The notes beneath the pieces were generated by a model. It was given only the letters and a program-made list of their open reading frames with translations. It was not told the origin of the DNA and made no database searches. A program made the translations under genes and the position numbers. Positions 24,144 through 35,542 of a stretch of 64,000 nucleotides of DNA are shown here, in pieces (position 1 is the first letter of the stretch; every line of letters starts with the position of its first letter). Origin of the DNA: Lobosporangium transversale (taxonomy: Eukaryota > Mortierellomycota > Mortierellomycetes > Mortierellales > Mortierellaceae); assembly GCF_002105155.1 (NCBI RefSeq), contig NW_019029048.1, positions 62,001-126,000 of the forward strand, in the 5' to 3' direction.

Positions 24144-24544
24144 ATGGAGTTCTAGAAATTAGCCAATGTAATATATATACAATAGACTACCCTAATACCA
24201 CATATTCCAAAGATTTATAAGAGAGTAGATTTTTTTTGTACGGTTGCCCGAGTTTTGTTGTAGGCGAGTTTTTTGGTCTTTATCTTGATGACAATGCGCG
24301 TCAAGGTTATAAATTAGGTTAGTACCCTTAAATTTTTCTTTGATCTTGATCGCATGATGACTTCATGGAGGCCCTGCAAGACCACTGTCATCACAAAGAA
24401 AGAGAGAAAAAGGTTCCCACTTAGGATAGAAAGATAAAAAAAAAAAAGAAAAGCCACAAGTTACATCAAGGAAAGGTAAGGAGAGGGATGTGTGTGTCAC
24501 ATCGTTATCCAGCCCAGCACGCGAGGAAACCAGTAATGGGCATA

Positions 24545-24730
24545 TCGCCAATTTCATTTGGTCATGATACCTTATATTTTTAATCTAAAAACGATGATTG
24601 AATTGTTCTGGTGGCATTTCACTACGTGACGGACTTGCAACAATACTCGCAACAAGCGAGCCAATTGGCTGCCAATACACTCGAAAGTATTCAAAAAATA
24701 TAAGGTATCATGACCAAATGAAACGGGCTA
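24545..24730 (+). mobile_element. MITE copy B (186 bp, TA target duplication)
   Basis: Same length as the copy at 3714-3899 and about 96 percent identical in inverted orientation. Flanked by TA at 24543-24544 and 24731-24732; sequence outside TA differs between the two loci. Long terminal inverted repeats, no open frame. Two of the seven differences form one CGCG-to-CATG change, compatible with CpG deamination. Confidence 0.88.
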
Positions 24731-25069
24731 TACATATGGCTTGAACAACCATCGTATTTTGAGATGAAACAATTGGTGGAGAGTCAGAGAACCAGTCAGA
24801 ATGGTCAAGGGCAAGATTCAGAGTAAGCTAAACAAGTTGGATGTCAAGAAAAAAAGGAAAAAAAAGGGTGAGGGGACATGAGATTGAAGCATGGCAAGAA
24901 GCAAGAAAGTACAAAAAGAACCAATGATGAACATTGGTTTCATGACAGTGGTCCTTCCTCCTTTTCACAAGCATTGATCGACGCTGGGAGTGAAGTGTTG
25001 GATGAATCATTTAAAAAGACCCGTAAACAATACAAAAAGGCGTTCTGATGGGATTTAAATATTTTGTTT

Positions 25070-25200
25070 TTTCCTCTTTTACTTCCTTTCTCTTGGGTTC
25101 TTGTTCTTCTTCCTCATCTATTCCTTTCTCGTCTTTCTTCCTTTCTTCCTTTCTTCTTTTCTTCCTCCTTCCCTCTCCTCTCATTCTTCACATTCTAATT
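25070..25200 (+). promoter_or_regulatory. CT-rich promoter/leader tract of the neutral trehalase gene
   Basis: About 130 nt that are nearly all C and T on the coding strand, 160-290 nt upstream of the start codon. Confidence 0.45.
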
Positions 25201-25363
25201 CAACTTGTGAATCATCATTACAATTGTGTGTTTTGAGACGCATTCACACACAGACCATTTTTTTTTTTACTTTTATCTGAGAGCCCTTCTTGTGCACTGC
25301 AGCATTTCACACGCACATATTTCAAACCTCTCATCCTCCTTATTTCATTCTCCTATCTTATAC

Positions 25364-28300
25364 ATGACAGCAAAGATGACTGATACTCAACACCTACCAA
25401 TCCCTCCCTCCACTACAGTCGTCCCTGCGAACGAATACTACGCTAACGCAAACTACGTCTCACGCAACAGGACCCTTGGCAGCGTAAGATCATCCACTAT
25501 TTCTCCGACTTTATGCACAACATCCTTCTAACTTTTAAAATAAAAAAGATTGAGCATGTGGTTTCATTCCTGATTTACTTCTATCAGATTTAATTTTCAA
25601 GGACGAAGGGAGCTTGCCTTGCTATGAAGGCAGAGAAGAATGGAATAGTAGATGAGGGTGAACAAGCTGCTACGTTTTTTTTTCCTTCCTTCCTCACAAC
25701 GTCGCAATACAAGTGCATGGAAACTGAAAATGCACTATAACCGATCTAATCAAATAATTTGTCTCACCGGATTGCATTTCTCCTCCTTTAGTCTAACAAG
25801 TCCACTAGTCAGACAACCGAAAATGCCAATACATCGAGCGGCTCTAATACAAAGTATCGACGTCAGAGAAGAGGGTCCCATGGTAAGGTTTATTTTAATT
25901 TTTTTTTTCCTTTCTTTCGGAAACTCTGATCTGTGTGCTCACCATGAGTTTAAAAAAGGAAGACGATGGTATCCTGAGACAGATTAACGTCATACAAAAG
26001 CTGATCCATTTATCCACCTTGTATTTTATCAAACATTGTATACTATTTGAAACAATTACTTCAACAGATGATAAAGCCATCAAGCCCAGGCGGTTTCTTA
26101 TCGATGTAGAAGAGACACAGCGACTGATCCTGGAGCAGGAAGATACCGATGGTGATTTTCAGATCACAGTCAATGATATGGGACCTAAGGTCATTACATT
26201 GGGTACTGCAGATTCTGCAGGCTTCAATAAGTATGATGTCCGTGGCACCTATATGCTCAGTAATCTATTACAGGAGCTTTCATTGGCTCAGGATTATGGC
26301 CGAAAGTACGTGGTTTTGGATGAGGCGCGTCTGAATGAAAATCCCGTCGATCGGCTCTCCCGTATGATCCGTCATCATTTTTGGGATGGTCTGACTCGAC
26401 GCATTGATGCAGAAGGTCTCGAAATGATCTCGAATGACCCAAAGAATCGATCCAAAAACACAGCTCCCCGGATCTATATTCCTCACGGTGAAGATGAAAT
26501 CTTGGCGTACTATGAGAATGTCAAGGTTACTAAACCCAACCTGAACCTTGAGGTCGAGCAATTGCCTAAGGATATTACCCCAAAATACGTGCAGTCGATT
26601 AATGATAAGCCTGGTATCCTCGCGCTGGCCATGACTAAGCATGTAGATGAAGAGGGGCACGAAACGTTGAAAGGTGTTCCCTTTGTCGTTCCAGGTGGCC
26701 GTTTCAATGAAATGTATGGATGGGACTCGTATTTCGAGTCCTTGGGTCTTTTGGTGGACGGTCGTCTAGAGCTGGCAAAGGGGATGGTAGATAACTTTGT
26801 GTACGAGATTCAACACTATGGCAAAATTTTGAATGCAAATCGAAGCTATTACCTCACCCGAACCCAGCCACCGTTCTTAACCGATATGATGCTCAAGGTC
26901 TATGACAGACTACCGCCCGTCCTTGAAGCCGAGAACAAGCAGTGGCTCGCGCTTACATTGACAGCAGCGATTAAGGAATATTTCACAGTGTGGATGTCTG
27001 AGCCTCGCTTCGACCCTGTTTCTGGCCTGTCTCGTTTCTATAGTGAAGGCGTTGGAATGCCTCCTGAAACAGAGGCTTCACACTTTGATCATGTCATCAA
27101 GCCTTATGCAGACGCCATGAATATGACGATTGAGGAATACTGCAAACACTACAACGAAGGTACTGTCATTGAGCCCGAATTGGACACATATTTCAAGCAT
27201 GATCGCGCTGTCCGTGAGTCTGGGCACGATACCTCGTACAGGTTGGATAACTGCTGTGCAGATCTGGCGACCGTGGACTTGAATGCGCTTTTGTACAAGT
27301 ATGAAATGGACATTGGTGAAACGATCCATTCCATCTTTGGTGACTCGTTTGAGACCCCATTCTTTGAAAGCTACGAGACTTTGAGTGCCAGGAATCAGGA
27401 TAAGGATGGCATCAGCCATGAGCGTCCAACAATTGTGATGCATACATCTGCAGAATGGTTTGAACGCGCTCGTATTCGTCAAAAGAAACTGGATCATTGC
27501 TGTTGGAACGAAGACAAAGGCTTGTACTTTGATTACGACACCCGTCTGGAGAAAATGTGTACATACGAAAGCGTGACGACTTTTTACACAATGTGGGCGG
27601 GATGTGCAGATCGAGAAAAGGCAGAAAAAATGATGTAAGTATTATGGCAAAGGCTTAAAGTCTCTTCATTCTTTTTATTCTTTGTTCTTGCTCTCATTTT
27701 TTTTCTTTTTTTTTCTCTTTTATGTTTAATGCATGAATGTAGGACATCGGCATTACCATTGTTTGAGGTGACTGGAGGATTGGTATCAGGTACAGAAAGA
27801 TCCCGCGGCATAATCACTCTTTCAAGGCCCAATCGGCAGTGGGACTTCCCATTCGGCTGGGCACCTCACCAAATTATATCCTGGATTGGATTCGAGCGTT
27901 ATGGCTTTTTGGAAGAAGCAAAACGAACCTGCTACCGATGGTTGTTCACGTATGTTGCACACAATTAACTTTCTAATTGAAATTGACATTGAAGTGTTTT
28001 TCTATGTGGTCGAATCGTACTAATTTTCTTTTTGTTTTATAAATATTGTACATGTCCTTGTAGTATCACAAAGTCATTCGTTGACTTCAATGGAGTAGTT
28101 CCTGAAAAGTTTGACATTGTCAATATGACACATCGAGTGCAAGTCGAATATGGAAATGTGGGTCTTGATTTTAAATTCATTCCACGAGAGGGATTCGGAT
28201 GGATGAATGCCAGTTATCAGGTCGGACTCGGATACATGGATCGTGGTTTGAGGCGTGCGCTGGGTGCCGTGATGGATCCTAACAAGGTCTTTGAATCCCG

Positions 28301-28400
28301 AGAACTTGAGATGAACAAGAAGAAGGGACTCCATAACAAGAGCTTTGTTGAGCAACCACCAGATGTCACCACTCGCCTTGTTAGACCCCACCGGACATAA
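25364..28400 (+). CDS. NTH1: Neutral trehalase (GH37), PKA- and Ca-regulated type
   Basis: Exons 25364..25483, 25792..25882, 26068..27634, 27743..27949 and 28064..28400 join with matching phases to 773 aa (yeast Nth1 is 751). The enzyme hydrolyses cytosolic alpha,alpha-trehalose to glucose. Both GH37 signatures are present: [14 protein letters not shown] and [10 protein letters not shown]. The N-terminus carries R-R-Q-R-R-G-S-H with Ser69 in a PKA consensus, then an EF-hand-like loop [12 protein letters not shown] (about 96-107); in yeast these are the sites for PKA/14-3-3 and Ca2+ control. No signal peptide, which separates it from acid trehalases. The PKA site and the catalytic domain come from different exons, so exon 2 (91 nt) had to be found by phase. 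A second in-frame ATG four codons downstream is an alternative start. Confidence 0.93.
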
Positions 28401-28444
28401 ATCATGATTATTAGGAGAGTATCATGAGCAGCAGCCACAACAAA

Positions 28445-28447
<3 letters not shown>

Positions 28448-28475
<28 letters not shown>
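28448..28475. repeat. T28 homopolymer between convergent genes
   Basis: Lies about 50 nt after the trehalase stop in the 240-nt gap before the stop of the convergent minus-strand gene. Confidence 0.8.
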
Positions 28476-28479
<4 letters not shown>

Positions 28480-28640
28480 GCTCATCTTATCAATTTGTAG
28501 ATAGTCTTGCTTCAGAGCATAAAGTACAGGTTTCTTTAACAGATGAAAACGAGTGAGAGATCAAGGTATAATTAAATTGAACTCTAATGCACATGTCTCG
28601 TATTTATTTTGCAAAAGAAAAGGGATATGTTTTTTTGGGT

Positions 28641-31600
28641 TCAGGATAGTCCTTGAAGTCCCTGGATATCATACCCCCCGATGCCTTGTCCCCATGACCG
28701 CCGCGTATGCGCTTTGGATTTCGAGAAGGAAGACTGCATTGAATACAATGGAGAATGAGTTTTATCAGATTCTAATGATAGCGAGTCGTCTAAACATAGA
28801 GTCGTAGTTCTGACGATGGGGTCAGAATGTGCCCTCAACAGCCTATCATCCTTTTGTTGTTCTTGTTGCTCAATGTCTGCAAAATTCACAGTCTTTGTAG
28901 TGGACGACGACGATAGTGACGATGACGATTTAGGGACCGTGGGGGCGGATTGGACTCGCTCCATTGTAAGTGCCAGATCATTCCTAGAAAGTGGGCGTGA
29001 GAACAGAGCTGGCTTGGAGATGGATGTAGATGATGTGAAACTCTCACCCAAGAAATCATGAACTAGCTCTACAGGTGTCGTCAAAGGTGAAGGGTGATGA
29101 CTCCCACCTTTACCAAAGCTGGTAACGCCTCCACCCCCACAACGACTCGTGAAAGTTCCACCCTTGCGGCTATTGCTATCAATCAGACTGCTGCTGCCAA
29201 GCTTGCCAGATGACAATTGATCATCAATCCCTTTATCATCAGCGCTACCGGATTGTTTATTATAGTTGGTGTTGCGGTCAAATAGTTTTGGGCGACTAGG
29301 TGAAGGTGATATTGATGGTGGTGATGATACATCCATGTTTTTGAGGAGATCTGTCATCGGGAGATTGTCTGGCGTTGGAGTTTGGGGTGAAACAGTTCCT
29401 AAAAACCCACCCTCTGAAGACAAAGGTAGACTTGAAATCAACTCACCAGAGCTGGATGCCGATATTAATGTCGATGTGGGTGAGGAGCTCAAAATCGCGC
29501 CTACAGCCGTGCTAACTGAAGGAACACTGCTCAAACTCATATCTAGACCCTCGCTTCCGATCGCCCATTCATTACTCAGCCCATAATTGCTCCTTTCCAG
29601 CTGGTAGCTCTTGATGCTGAACCGAGACCACTTGTGTGGCGTAGGTGATACAGGTTTTTGGTTCTCAGCTCCCAGTAGATCCAAGGGGGCCACACTTTCG
29701 CTAAAAGGTCCATTGCCACTGTCGCTGTTTTGATCCGCGGAGGAGCGTTTTTTGGGACTATTAGTAGCACCACTCGAGAGTGCCATGCCTAGATGATCCT
29801 CTGTTTGTTCCGCAAGGGCCAATGTTTGCATGCGTGTATCATTGAGTGATGAGAACCCTCCAAAGGATGTCTTGAGTCCAGGTCTCTGGGGTGGAGATGA
29901 AGAAGTTGATAGCGAACCTTTAGTTGCTGCAATGGTCGCCTTGGGTGCTTTCAAATGGGTTTCATCTAACTTTTCCTTTCCCTGCGTTGTTGTCTGCAGG
30001 TTGGCTGAAACTTTCTGCAAACGCTCCAAGGTCGAGTCGCGTTTGTCACCCATGCCAGGCCCAAGCTCTTCGCGACGCTTAATTTTGTACGACTGCGTTC
30101 GCGATGCATAAGGCGAGAGACTAGAAGGTCTGGTTCTAGTGCTACTGGCACTGGAGGCTGTCCGTGATCGCACAAATGTATTAAGTCCATTCAGAGAAAT
30201 GGAGAGCGGTCGAAGTATAAATGCGTTAGATGAGGAGAAGGAAGATGCTGTCTCCGTAGACCACTGAATATCCATTTGATCTCGTACCCATTCCACCATT
30301 TGACTGTCATCCTCTGCTAAACAAGTCCAGCCAGCTGTCTTTGCCATCTGTCGAGCCAAACCAAGTCCTTCCATCAAAACAGATTCACCCTTCCGAATCA
30401 TCTCTGTGTTTCCAAATGCGTCCTGTTGCATTGGTTGGGTTACAACTTTGACTTCAATTTGAATGGGTGCAGATGGCTCAAGAGAGATAGTCGATGCCGA
30501 AATTTGCAGTCTGAGCACTTCATCGCTGTTGACATCTCCCTGTTCTCTGATATTGACTCTCCCATTCTGGATTACTCTATCGGAGCAGTGCAATAGAACC
30601 GGCTGAAGATTAACGCCTTTTTCCGGAAATGAATGTTGTGTCGAATATGCTGCCCTAACTCCTGAAATTCGTTCTAAAAAACATAATGCGGCCTTTAGGA
30701 TCCGATATTGGATACTGGACGAGGAGGAATGAATCAATATTAATTTTGGGTCCTGTTGTTGTCGGCGATGCTGCATAGTGATTGAAAATATCATGCTAGG
30801 CCATTGCAAGCGACTTTCTGTATCTAGGAGTAATGCACTGTGTCCTGTAACTCCTGTATCTCGAGATGTGGGAGGTGTAGTGTTTATGGTAAATATCATG
30901 GCATTTGCTGAACTAAGCAAGGGATGCTTATCACTAGCAAACACAACACTATCATTACAAAGCACTCTGCATCGTTTATCTGAACACAAAAAAAAGGGAG
31001 ATTGTAATGAACCGAAAGATAAGGGGGCAAAGAAATGTTAATGAACACAGCATGAGATCACATTTTTTTCTTTTTCTTTCTACTGTTTATGAACGTAAGG
31101 AGCAGGATATGAAAGATAAGGAATGAAAATACCTTGTGGTCCCCCACTGGCGACAACTTCTAGGCCGACGATCCGTGGCGGCATCAATGGCATGGTATTA
31201 ATGGTCAGGTTGCTTCCTGCAGTACTGCTGAATCGCTTGAAAGGTCCAGGTCGTGGTGGTGCTGACGGTGGAGTGTTCGTACACGAATTTGTTACTGAAG
31301 CAGCGATACTCTGAGTATTGAATGGTTTATCAATCAAGAGCTTGGCTGCACATATTTTAGATCCGATGCAAAGATTAGGGGGAAGTAATGAAAGATCTAG
31401 AGGACGCGCCTAATGTCATGGTTATGGTTTGTTTTTTTAAAATGCATGGATGAAACAAACGTTTTTCAAATGAATTGATAAGAATTTTTTTCTGTCGTTG
31501 TTGTCGCTGTTCATATTTGTTGATAGATAAGAAGAGCCACTCCTATGCCTACCTTGTCCAACGTGAAGTCAATGGGCCTGCGTGGAAGAGTGGAACCAAC

Positions 31601-32410
31601 AGGAAGCGAGGAAGATGTACTCAGGCCACGTAGCGATGCGGGAACTGCCTTTAAAGCTTCTCGAGACCATAGTTGTTGCATCTGCGCAGTCTATTGGTCC
31701 AAAGGAAAAGGTCCTTTAGTTGCTTGTTTTTCTCTTTGAGGAAGGGTATAATCATGATAAAAAAAGACGGATGGAAGCATACGTAAATGAATGGACCTAT
31801 AGTCCAAATATGTATTGCAATGCATGACCTATTATAATCTGCCCAAGCGTAAAAAAAAAGGATATGGCCACGGCGGTGGGCTTTGAAAAAAAAAAAAAAA
31901 AAAAAAATAGTGACGCACCAAAATTTTATGCATCCATTGCATGATCCTTGTCCTGAAAGTAGGTCGGATGTTATCTGAAAGAAGGACCAAGACTGTTCTC
32001 GTGGGGTAATGGAGCGCAAACTGGTATGCATGCTGGAATGTCTAGAAGTTATAAGAAAAAAAAAAGAACCATTTTGGATAATTGGATAAATTAAAGGTTT
32101 TTCTTTTTTATTTCGGGAGACCCCTTTTTGTAGCACATGGTTTGGAGCAGACGAATCATTGTTGGCATTTCTGATTGCAAAAAAAACAAAACACATGCTT
32201 TTTTTTTTGTTTCTTTTTCTTACATCGTATCCGTCTGATCCATGCACCAAAAACGAAAAGCAAACAAAGAAAAAATGGATTAGTCAAACGTTACTTTTTT
32301 TGTTCTTTGCTCCGTGGGATGCGTAATTTTACTCGTGATTGCCATCATCCATCAACAAAGCCATGTTAAATAACAACCTCTGTGTTGCCACGCACATGCT
32401 CTGCTACTCT

Positions 32411-32441
<31 letters not shown>

Positions 32442-33206
32442 GGACTAACCTCCGACGATAATATGGTCCCATATCCGATAGTCCGGAAGGGTCCTGATCG
32501 TCTCGAGTGTTTCCTTTGGGATGGCCTCAAAAGAGCCCAATTGAACATTTTGGGCAGCAGAAATACTTTGTTGCTTCCAACTGTTGTCATTGTCGTTATT
32601 CTTCAAGGATGAATCTATCCTTGGTTGCATCCCTAATGCGTCAACCTGCTGGTTCCTATGCTGTTGAGACTCATTATGTTCTAGAGAAGATGTAGGAGAA
32701 GAGGACACAGACGGTTCTTGAGATGGATTGGCAGTCAAAAACGATCCATCAGTTACTGCTCCTGGTAATGGTTTCACAGGCGATGATAGTGATCCTGATA
32801 TCACTTTTCCTAATCCTCCAAGCGAGATGAACTGCGGAAGGGCTGTAATCGGTGTAAGATTGTGGCAGTCGCTGCTGCTGGCACTATTGCAACTACTACT
32901 ACTGCTGCCGCTGTTGCTGTTATTGCTGCTGCTGTTGGTGCTGTTAAGCGTATCTTTGTAACTCAGTCTTATTGGAGGTAGGGAACTAGTGGGAATGTGA
33001 AAGAGGTGACAGCGATAAATATAGGCGAAAGCGAGTGAACAGAGTGCGATAGCCAAGATAAGAGGAGTGGTGTTGAGAGAGTAAAATGGGGTTGAAGCTG
33101 AGACTGAAGACGAGGTATGGGAGAGAGCCCAAGTGGCCGAGGTAGCCGCGATAGCGACAGGGAGGAGAGAGCGGTGATCGAGCGAGAAATGGTCGAGCAA
33201 GCTCAT
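28641..33206 (-). CDS. Unrecognised N-terminally membrane-anchored protein (1188 aa)
   Basis: Exons 33206..32450, 31974..31919, 31690..31553, 31409..31133 and 30979..28641; every junction is GT-AG with matching phase, although the 56-nt second exon rests on phase alone. Two hydrophobic segments lie near the N-terminus (about 12-29 and 44-63), then a Ser/Asn-rich linker. A conserved-looking globular region of about 450 residues follows (from DYRIWDHIIVGG, through RRPIDFTLDK and PRIVGLEVVASGGPQ, to LARQMAKTAGWTCLAEDDSQMVEWV), with alternating hydrophobic pattern suggesting beta-rich folds. The C-terminal ~550 residues are Ser/Pro-rich and probably disordered. I do not recognise the family. An ER- or contact-site-anchored lipid-transfer-like protein is one thing to test, not a conclusion. 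Confidence 0.65.
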
Positions 33207-33573
33207 TTGGCGGGGGCGGGAGGGAAAGGGGAAGGAAAGGGGAAGGAAAGGGAAGGAAAGGAAAGGGGATAAGAAAGGAGAAAAGGGAAAGAGGTAAGAA
33301 GGGGGGAGCAAGAAGATAAAGAATCAAAGACGTAGTAAAGAAAAAATGAGTGAAAATGAAGACGAAGGTGGGGAGAGAGAAAGAAAGAGAGAAAGAGGCA
33401 AAGTGCCGATTAAAGTATTGGCAAAAGGAGCTTTGTTTCTGTTTGTTTGTTGGTTTTTAATTTTATTTTGGTTCTAGCTCACTTACACCCACGTTTTTTT
33501 ATTTATTTATTTCTCATTCAAGTGACTTTTAATCTTTATTTGCAAAGTTTATATCTCTGATCCCCGATCTAAT
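33207..33573. other. Short spacer: leader of the 1188-aa gene and 3' UTR of the kinase gene
   Basis: Both genes are read on the minus strand; the kinase stop is only 368 nt upstream of the next start. Apart from the polypurine tract nothing else is seen. Confidence 0.5.
33213..33345 (+). repeat. Polypurine (G/A) tract with mirror-like GGGGAAGGAAA units
   Basis: About 130 nt almost free of pyrimidines on this strand, ending 7 nt upstream of the minus-strand gene's ATG, so it is a pyrimidine-only leader in the transcript. A second G/A run follows at 33369-33404. Such tracts can form triplex DNA. Confidence 0.7.
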
Positions 33574-35487
33574 TTATCTGCTTTCGTTGCAATGGTGCCG
33601 GAATGTGAAGCCTACAAACGCTCTCTTCCATGGATCTTGTGTCTGTAAAATAACAGGCAAATGTCCTATTGACAGTGACGATGGCGATGATGCTAATAAT
33701 GGCCCACTATATGCTTGTTGCTGCTGTTGTTGTCGCCGTTGTTGTTGCTCCTGTAGCTTATCTTGGTTACTTGATGTTGCCCTCATGGCTGTTGCTAATA
33801 TGGTTGTTGCGGCTGCATCGGCCTGCTCAGCCTCCTGAACCTGTGCTTGGTGCAACAACACATCCTTGTACCCTACCATGTCATCAGGATTCGAAAAGTC
33901 GTCAAAGTAACTCGTGTCCATCGGTGTTGCTAACACAGGTACAAAGGATGCAGGCTATGCACAGAAACAAAAGTATATTTTAGAAATTTGTATGCTAATT
34001 TGGAAAAACTTGCTCTGCAAAAAAGTATTTCCTTTACCATGGATCGCAAATTATCCCAATCTAGACCCTCGAGCCATGGATGTTGCTTCAGCTGCTCTAC
34101 CGTCGTATAGCGGTTTTCTCGGTTTGCTATCAGACTTTTTTTTTTTTTTTTTTTTTAGTATGTTCCGTAGTTAAGATATGAGTAAAATTCATTAGAATGG
34201 AGAATAACCAATTTTTTTTTACCATGTAATGAGATCCCATGCTTCGTCTGAAAGATTAAACTCCAGGTTCTCTTTTGTGTCGTACACCGGCCGCTGCAGG
34301 ACCTTGCGCCAATGCCATACATTAACGCACGTCTGACGCGTATCCTCTGCTTGGAACGGGCTGTATCCGCACAAGAATTCAAACAGAATACATCCCAACG
34401 ACCAATAATCTACCCCAAAATCATACCCTTTACTGGCCAATATCTCTGGTGCCATATAATCCGCAGAGCCTACTATCGAATACGCTCGCCGGATCCCTTC
34501 ATTCTTAAACTCCCTTGTTGCCGTAGATGCTGTTGTCATTGCGTTCAGGTTCAGAAGACTTTGGTTCTTGAGTTGTGGCACCATACTTAGATTAGACCCA
34601 GTGTTGTTCCACGCCATGTATGAAGGAGATCGATGCAAGATTCCATTTAAGCTTGCCAAGCTGCCCCCTGCACCCCTTGAACGCATTTTAACTCCCCCTC
34701 CTCCTATTCCTAGACTTCCTTCGATCCCTGCAGTGTACTGTTGCTGTTGCTGTTGCTGTTGAAGATGAAGGTCATGTAGCATCATGGAAGATGCACCCCG
34801 TCTGAGTGTTGGCATCATTGGCTCCACACTATCCTTTACTTTCCTCAACTCAGCCTTCATAGCTTCGATCCGACTCTCTGCTAATTGGCCCTTGGATAGT
34901 CCAAAATCCGTCAATTTAAGATGACCCTTACAATCAATTAGAAAATTCTCGGGTTTGAGATCTCGATGGATATAACCCTGTTGGTGTAATGCATCGATCG
35001 CCATCGCCATCTCTGCAAAATACAACTTTGCATCCTCTTCTCTCAACACTCCACGCGCAGTCAACATAGTCCGGAGATCTCCTCCTTGGACAAACTCCAT
35101 GGCCAAATAAACATATTGATGATCTTGAAATGAATATAGTAATCGAACATGCCATTCCGATCGTGTAGAGGTGAGGATATCACGTTCTGTCAAGATATGT
35201 TGAACTTCGTCCTGGAGATGGAGATGTCGCTTGGACATCCGTTTTAACGCGCAGAGCTCGTTGGTATCTATCTTACGAGCTAAAAATACTTCGCCAAAAC
35301 CCCCCTGCCCCACTTGTGTTAAGATTTGGAATTGGATCACTTGTGTCCTTGTGCGACGCTGCCGCAGCCGCACACTCTCCTGAGTTTGAAACTCCATCCA
35401 TGCTTGTTCATATTCTTTCAACGACAACTTTACATAAGAAAAAAAATAAGATGATATCTGATATTAACGCCTATACCGTTGTCTAAT

Positions 35488-35542
<55 letters not shown>

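Larger units (their letters stand above)
24144..25363. other. Intergenic region with MITE copy B and the trehalase promoter
   Basis: No gene supported. It contains the MITE at 24545-24730. A single AGGGG (stress-response-element-like) occurs in GTGAGGGGAC near 24868, which is not significant alone. From about 25070 the sequence is strongly C/T-rich up to the trehalase leader. Confidence 0.55.

Noticed and set aside
24860-24880. Stress-response element (AGGGG) controlling trehalase
   Set aside because: Only one copy, 490 nt upstream of the start; expected by chance.
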